Source: an uncultured Pseudomonadota bacterium (lineage in GTDB: Bacteria > Pseudomonadota > Alphaproteobacteria > RF32 > CAG-239). Taken from it: a stretch of DNA of 27,990 nt. The position numbers were made by a program, and so were the translations under genes. This document shows, piece by piece, positions 23,562 through 27,990 of the stretch. The stretch is taken from the NCBI GenBank assembly GCA_902494875.1, contig CABUUO010000016.1, forward strand, positions 1 to 27,990. The letters are read 5' to 3'. Position 1 is the first letter of the stretch, and every line of letters starts with the position of its first letter. The notes under the pieces are model-generated. The model was not told the origin of the DNA and made no database searches. It saw only the letters and a program-made list of their open reading frames with translations.

Positions 23562-25374
23562 CTGTTTCAAGCTCTTCTTTCAGCATTTGAATTTCCAGCC
23601 ATCGATTTTCGGTGTCTTCCAGTTCTTTCTGTTTTTGAACCAGGGACTGGCTAAACCGGTCGAATTCTTCGCGGTTGCGGATATATAAGTCCGCATCACC
23701 GAGTTTTTGTTCAATTTCGGCAATTTCGGCTTCGAGTTTGGCGGCCGTTTGCGGCAGAATGTCTAACAGCCGCTGCTGATTGTAGCTGAGCCTTGTCGTC
23801 TTTGAAGACTGAGGCGCATCAGGCGTCTGGGTTTTAACCGGAGCCTTTTTGTTTCCTTTGCCGGTATTCTGCATTTTGCAGGGGAGTTTTTCCAGGAGTT
23901 CGCTGTAGCTTCCGGCATGTTCGTATACGGTACCGTCTCCGGGCATATAGATAACGGACGTGACAATTCGGTCAAGAAAATCACGATCATGACTGACAAC
24001 CAGTAATGTGCCTTCATAATCGCTCAAAACTTCCTGCAACAGATCCAACGTGTCCATATCCAAATCGTTGGTCGGTTCGTCCAAAACCAGAAAATTTGAC
24101 GGCTGAGCCAGAGCGACCGCCAGCATCAGACGGTTTTTCTCGCCGCCGGACAGCGCCGAAACCGGACAATGGGCCTGATCCGGGCGGAAAAGAAAATCTT
24201 TCAGATAGGCCACTACATGGCGGTAGGAACCCCGGACCAGAATATGGTCGCCTTTGTCGCACAGGGTCTGCCATAAGGTTTTTTTCGGATCCAGCGACAT
24301 CCGGTTTTGGTCAAAATAGGCTTCTTCAAGATTTTTGCCGATTCTGACAAATCCGCTGTCGGGATCCAGACGTTTTGTCAACAGCTTGATCAAGGTGGTC
24401 TTGCCGGCGCCGTTGGGGCCGACGATGCCGATTTTGTTGCCTTTGATTATACGGGTGGAAAATTCTTTGACAATAATACGGGAGCCAAAGGCTTTGCTGA
24501 TATTTTTGGCCTCAATGACCATCTTGGAGCGAAAATCGCCTTCTTCAACGTTCAAATCTATTTTGCCGATTTGTTTCATTTGTTCCCGGCGTTCGATTCT
24601 CAGCTGCTGCAGCCGGCGCAGGCGCCCCTGATTGCGTCTTCTGCGGGCGGTGACGCCTTTGTGCAGCCATTCGGTTTCTTCTTCCAGTTTTTTGTTAAGG
24701 TTCTTTTGCTCGATAATTTCCTGTTCAATGACCTGTTCCTGCCATTCTTCAAAAAACTGAAACCCCTTGTTGTTGCGCCGCATAATACCGCGATCCAGCC
24801 AGAAAGTCGTTTGGGAGACATGTTTTAAAAACATTCTGTCATGCGAAATAACGACGACGGCTCCCTTAAATTGCCCGATAATGTCTTCAAGTATTTCAAT
24901 GGCGGCAATGTCCAGATGGTTGGTCGGCTCATCCAGAAGCAGAATGTCCGGTTCGCCGATCAGCGTTTTGGCCAGAGCGGCTTTGCGCCTTTCTCCGCCG
25001 GAAGCGGTCGCCGGGTTTTGCTCTGCGGCGATGGCAAACTGCTGAATCAGAATATCGGCCTTGTATTCTTCACCGTGTCCGTTGCCAGGCAGGCCTGACA
25101 ACACGACTTCCCGCAAGGTGTTAAATCCGGAAAAGTCCGGCTCCTGCGGCATATAGGAGATTTTAATGCCCGGCTGGATGAATATTTCGGCACGGTCGGC
25201 CTCTATAACGCCGGAAATTACCTTCAGCAGCGTCGATTTGCCCGAACCGTTGCGCCCCACCAGCGATATCTTGTCGCCGCGGTTGATGTAGAGGTCAACG
25301 CCGCTGAACAGTTTATTGGCGCCGAAACTGAGCTCGGCGCCTTTAATGGCATAAATAGGAGGTTCGGCAGGCAT
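23554..25374 (-). CDS. uup: ABC-F ATPase, Uup type
   Basis: Duplicated ABC ATPase without membrane segments; ABC-F proteins act on ribosomes, and Uup also influences transposon excision and Holliday-junction handling in E. coli. First cassette: GRNGSGKST (40-48), signature SGGERRKAALAK, Walker B LLLDEPTNHLD; second: GPNGAGKTT, SGGEKNRLMLA, LVLDEPTNDLD. A charged linker between the cassettes (ITARRRRNQGRLRRL-like part at nt 24600-24670) and a C-terminal coiled coil (about 530-606) mark Uup rather than EttA. Length 606 is typical. It starts 2 nt after the TerB-like gene and is cotranscribed with it; its 3' end overlaps the convergent gene by 8 bp. Confidence 0.93.
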   Translation of the reverse strand: MPAEPPIYAIKGAELSFGANKLFSGVDLYINRGDKISLVGRNGSGKSTLLKVISGVIEADRAEIFIQPGIKISYMPQEPDFSGFNTLREVVLSGLPGNGHGEEYKADILIQQFAIAAEQNPATASGGERRKAALAKTLIGEPDILLLDEPTNHLDIAAIEILEDIIGQFKGAVVVISHDRMFLKHVSQTTFWLDRGIMRRNNKGFQFFEEWQEQVIEQEIIEQKNLNKKLEEETEWLHKGVTARRRRNQGRLRRLQQLRIERREQMKQIGKIDLNVEEGDFRSKMVIEAKNISKAFGSRIIVKEFSTRIIKGNKIGIVGPNGAGKTTLIKLLTKRLDPDSGFVRIGKNLEEAYFDQNRMSLDPKKTLWQTLCDKGDHILVRGSYRHVVAYLKDFLFRPDQAHCPVSALSGGEKNRLMLAVALAQPSNFLVLDEPTNDLDMDTLDLLQEVLSDYEGTLLVVSHDRDFLDRIVTSVIYMPGDGTVYEHAGSYSELLEKLPCKMQNTGKGNKKAPVKTQTPDAPQSSKTTRLSYNQQRLLDILPQTAAKLEAEIAEIEQKLGDADLYIRNREEFDRFSQSLVQKQKELEDTENRWLEIQMLKEELETAN

Positions 25375-25376
25375 GG

Positions 25377-25799
25377 CTATAAGTCTTCTTCAACCAGTTT
25401 AATGCCTTCGATCTGCCATTCGACACCGCGCGCAGCCCATAAGAAGAAGTCATCTATTTTATCTTGGGACACGCCGCTCTGGGTACCGATATGATATATG
25501 GTGTCAACGTCTTTGTCGGTCAGTTCGTGGTCGGCAATGGCCAGCATAATCATTTCCCGAACGACATAACGCTTCAGGCGAATGTCTTCAATGCCGGAAA
25601 TAAGCTTTATCAGTTCAGGAGCCTTGAGGCTGCATTTGGTTTTGAGTTTTCTAAGGTCAAAACCGATTTCAAACGCACGAGCCTTGAGATGATCCAGTTT
25701 TTTTTCGTTCAGCTTTTTATCAATGTTCAAAATAAAGCACAGCGCGTCCAGATAAATTGCTTTTTGTTCTTCGCTGAAATATTTTTTGACGATAGTCAT
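25377..25799 (-). CDS. TerB-like helical protein
   Basis: 140 residues, all helical and acidic, no signal peptide. Two repeat-like halves, each with a hydrophobic helix then an acidic turn (FILNIDKKLNEKKLDHLKA; MLAIADHELTDKDVDTI), resemble the TerB/DjlA-type metal-binding helical fold: D or E residues at the turns match the pattern DGxxxxxE. I call this on pattern only. It sits 2 nt upstream of uup on the same message and is divergent from flbT across 130 bp. Function unknown; it need not be about tellurite. Confidence 0.6.
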   Translation of the reverse strand: MTIVKKYFSEEQKAIYLDALCFILNIDKKLNEKKLDHLKARAFEIGFDLRKLKTKCSLKAPELIKLISGIEDIRLKRYVVREMIMLAIADHELTDKDVDTIYHIGTQSGVSQDKIDDFFLWAARGVEWQIEGIKLVEEDL

Positions 25800-25857
25800 A
25801 AAATTTTCTCACCCCAATGTTTTTAGTCGATATGTTTATACAATAGAAAATAAAGAT

Positions 25858-25887
25858 TTGCAAAAAAAAATAAAATAATTATATAAT
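25858..25887 (+). promoter_or_regulatory. Candidate flbT promoter
   Basis: TTGCAA (25858-25863), 18-bp spacer and a perfect TATAAT (25882-25887). The flbT start at 25930 follows a GGGAG ribosome site, giving a leader of about 35 nt. Confidence 0.5.
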
Positions 25888-25929
25888 AAGCGCAGTTTTA
25901 TAAAAAAAGAATTAAAAAGGGAGTAGTAA

Positions 25930-26328
25930 ATGCCTTTAAAAATTGAGCTGAAACCGCACGAAAGCATTATTATCGGTGAATCTTTGATTACCAATGACGG
26001 AGAACGCACCAGATTTTATATTGAAGGCAATGTCCCTATTCTCCGTGAAAAGTTTATCCTGCGGGAAAAAGAAGCCAATACGCCGAGTAAGCGCGTATAT
26101 TTTGTAGTGCAGCAGATGTATCTTTCCAAGAATGCCGACAAGCTGCGGCCTATTTATCTGGAATATGTTCGTGATTTGCAAAATGCGGCGCCGAGCCTGA
26201 TTCCTTATATTTCGGTTGTTAATGAAAACATTATTAACGAAGACTATTACAGCGCCATAAAAAATGCCGACAAGCTGGTAAAAAAGGAAGACGAGCTGTT
26301 TGGGGCGGCACTTCGCGGCGAAATTTAG
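25930..26328 (+). CDS. flbT: FlbT, flagellin mRNA regulator
   Basis: 132 residues matching FlbT over its length: N-terminal MPLKIELKPHESIIIG, then FYIEGNVPILREKFIL, VYFVVQQMYL and the C-terminal NADKLVKKEDELF. In Caulobacter and Brucella FlbT binds the flagellin mRNA leader and controls flagellin synthesis, coupling it to hook completion. FlbT is confined largely to Alphaproteobacteria, which helps place the organism. It has its own promoter and stands 268 nt upstream of a flagellin gene. The partner gene flaF, commonly adjacent, is not in this window. Confidence 0.93.
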   Translation: MPLKIELKPHESIIIGESLITNDGERTRFYIEGNVPILREKFILREKEANTPSKRVYFVVQQMYLSKNADKLRPIYLEYVRDLQNAAPSLIPYISVVNENIINEDYYSAIKNADKLVKKEDELFGAALRGEI

Positions 26329-26511
26329 TCTAAATAACTGTGGATAAAATAGGTTTTTATCTAACAATTTACTGAAAAAGTTAATAATTTATTTACAGAT
26401 ATTCTGTCTGAAGGTTTTAGACGAGTGTAGGCAAAATAAAAAAACATATTATTTATGTTATTGCAGAATGCTTTAAAATATACTTAAAAAGCTTATTTGC
26501 TTATATGAAAC

Positions 26512-26517
26512 TATAAT
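26512..26517 (+). promoter_or_regulatory. Candidate -10 of flagellin promoter
   Basis: A perfect TATAAT stands 80 nt before the flagellin start with no good -35 at 16-18 bp and no sigma-54 or sigma-28 consensus visible nearby. Transcription from here would place the 26538-26566 hairpin in the leader. Weak call. Confidence 0.25.
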
Positions 26518-26537
26518 TGTGAAGACGTAATAATAAC

Positions 26538-26566
26538 AGCCCGTCCAAGAGTAACAAATACGGGCT
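26538..26566 (+). promoter_or_regulatory. Stem-loop in the flagellin leader, possible FlbT site
   Basis: AGCCCGT (26538-26544) and ACGGGCT (26560-26566) pair perfectly around a 15-nt A-rich loop, ending 30 nt before the flagellin ATG. No U-tract follows, so it is not a terminator. Its position in the leader next to flbT fits post-transcriptional control. Confidence 0.45.
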
Positions 26567-26596
26567 ATGTGTTCCACAGTATTGGGAAGAAAAGAA

Positions 26597-27990
26597 ATGG
26601 CAGATATTTCACTTACAGCGAGTATGCGCTCCAACTTATTGTCTTTGCAGAATACGCAGAGCCTGATGGATATGACGCAGGAGCGCCTCTCAACCGGAAA
26701 GAAGGTAAACTCGGCAATCGACAACCCTTCTTCCTATTACACCGCTCAATCCTTAAACAACCGCGCAAATGACCTGAGTAACCTGCTTGACAGCATGGGG
26801 CAGGGTATTCAGACCATTAAGGCGGCGGATGAGGCAATCACCACTATCACCTCGTTTGCAGAGCAGGCTAAGGCTATTGCCAACTCGGCGCGCGACGTAC
26901 CATCGAATTTTGATAAATATGCAATCTCGTCAAACCAGATTTTGGAGCCGGTTGAAGGTGACATAATTATGGATGCTCGTACGGATTTGAGCACTTTTAA
27001 CCTGAAAGTATCTGATGCTGATGATTCCAAAAAGTTTACTGTGTATCTGGGGGATGGATCAAAGCATGATATTGCGGTCAGTGGTGGGGACGCCTCAGCT
27101 GTTGAAGCTAATGTAGTCAACCAGTTGCAAGGTCTAGGACTAAATGCTAAGGGTGATGGACAGGGTGGTATTATCGTGTCTTCAACCGATGGCTCGTCTA
27201 TTTCTTGGACTAATGGCGATGACGGCAAAGGAAATGACGGTCTTGCGGATAAGACAAGTGCTGCTGTCGTTGTAACCTTGGATGGTACCAGTGGTGCCAA
27301 CTCGGCAACCATTGCCGGCGCTATAAATAATGCGGCGGGCAGCTTGGGTATTGAAGCTGCGGCTGATGGTAAGGCTTTTTCGGTTACTGCCAAAAATAAA
27401 CAGTTCACAATTTTCAGTGATGGCGTAACAAAAAATGTTACGGCATTAAAAGCGCTGGGTATTGAGGGCAGCCGCAAAGCTGGTGATGCTACGGCCGAAA
27501 CGCCGGAACGCACCAGCTATGCTAAACAGTTCAATCAAATTCTGGAACAGATTGACGCTTTGGCCAACGATGCCGGCTACAAAGGTGTAAACCTGTTGCA
27601 GGAAAACAATTTGAAAGTGATTTTCAATGAAGACCGTTCTTCAATGATTGAAATTCAGGGTGTCGATGCCAGTTCCAAAGGTTTAGGTATTTCTCAGGCT
27701 CAGAATAATTGGCAAAAGGATGCCAGCATTGAAACTTCTATCACTCACATTGAAGATGCAATTTCCAAACTTCGTACCATGGCTTCCGACTTCGGTAACA
27801 ACTACTCCGTTGTTCAGAGCCGCGAGGAGTTTACGGATAATCTGATCAACGTATTGACCGAAGGCGCGGACAAGCTGACTTTGGCCGATATGAACGAAGA
27901 GTCCGCAAATATGCTGGCTCTGCAGACCAGACAGCAGCTGGCCATTAACTCTCTGAGTTTGGCTTCTCAGGCTGCCCAGTCGGTCCTGAA
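26597..27990 (+). CDS. Flagellin (3' end cut by window edge)
   Basis: Structural subunit of the flagellar filament (fliC/fljK type), exported by the flagellar type III system. The N-terminal D0/D1 region reads SLTASMRSNLLSLQ, MTQERLSTGKKVNSA and DNPSSYYTAQSL; the C-terminal D1/D0 region reads LALQTRQQLAINSLSLAS. The frame is open for 464 codons and stops at the window end within the last few residues of the usual flagellin terminus. Between about residues 115 and 300 is a Gly/Asp/Ala/Thr-rich domain, the surface-exposed part, absent from short alphaproteobacterial flagellins of about 275 residues. The start follows GGGAAG by 7 nt. Lies downstream of flbT. Confidence 0.95.
   Translation, partial: MADISLTASMRSNLLSLQNTQSLMDMTQERLSTGKKVNSAIDNPSSYYTAQSLNNRANDLSNLLDSMGQGIQTIKAADEAITTITSFAEQAKAIANSARDVPSNFDKYAISSNQILEPVEGDIIMDARTDLSTFNLKVSDADDSKKFTVYLGDGSKHDIAVSGGDASAVEANVVNQLQGLGLNAKGDGQGGIIVSSTDGSSISWTNGDDGKGNDGLADKTSAAVVVTLDGTSGANSATIAGAINNAAGSLGIEAAADGKAFSVTAKNKQFTIFSDGVTKNVTALKALGIEGSRKAGDATAETPERTSYAKQFNQILEQIDALANDAGYKGVNLLQENNLKVIFNEDRSSMIEIQGVDASSKGLGISQAQNNWQKDASIETSITHIEDAISKLRTMASDFGNNYSVVQSREEFTDNLINVLTEGADKLTLADMNEESANMLALQTRQQLAINSLSLASQAAQSVL

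Overview
The window reads as chromosomal DNA of an alphaproteobacterium. FlbT, the flagellin-mRNA regulator next to the flagellin gene, is essentially an alphaproteobacterial protein, and the class IIA HAD protein and the Bat-type operon fit that group. Isoleucyl-tRNA synthetase is the long, eukaryote-like type 2, which is unusual for free-living alphaproteobacteria and known from host-associated lineages such as Rickettsiales. I infer an uncultured, probably host-associated, flagellated alphaproteobacterium. I see no insertion sequence, prophage, CRISPR array, tRNA or rRNA.

Layout. (1) 2-118: possible C-terminal end of a gene entering from the left. (2) 176-5806, minus strand: a tightly packed operon, DUF4381 protein - batA - batB/batC fusion - batD - D-Ala-D-Ala dipeptidase (ddpX). 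It encodes membrane-anchored von Willebrand A / TPR proteins of the Bat type plus a peptidoglycan dipeptidase. (3) 5960-8059, minus: an unrecognised 239-residue protein and tyrS, each with a clear terminator. (4) 8135-9256, plus: an anmK homologue with altered signature residues. (5) 9257-9935: the only long gene-free stretch. It holds a promoter-like sequence, several strong hairpins and an intrinsic terminator, so probably a structured non-coding RNA, followed by a separate promoter for ileS (9936-13049).

(6) 13247-19357, plus: three consecutive proteins I do not recognise. A is 1144 residues with no signal peptide, B is 500 residues with one membrane segment and a four-fold PGDT repeat, and C is 296 residues with a signal peptide. 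They share short sequence motifs, and A and B share promoter-region elements. This is the best candidate for an undescribed system; the predicted topology (cytoplasm, inner membrane, periplasm) would suit a cell-envelope assembly, but that is inference.

(7) 19386-20474, minus: alanine racemase, convergent with C over a bidirectional terminator. (8) 20526-23561, plus: TatD-family hydrolase, tcdA (tRNA ct6A dehydratase), a HAD IIA protein lacking its nucleophilic aspartate, and a small membrane-anchored unknown. (9) 23554-25799, minus: Uup-type ABC-F ATPase and a TerB-like protein. (10) 25930 to the right edge, plus: flbT and a flagellin gene cut by the window end; the flagellin leader contains a stem-loop that could be the FlbT target.

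Three genes bear on peptidoglycan D-alanine or muropeptide metabolism (ddpX, anmK, alr), but they lie in separate transcription units.
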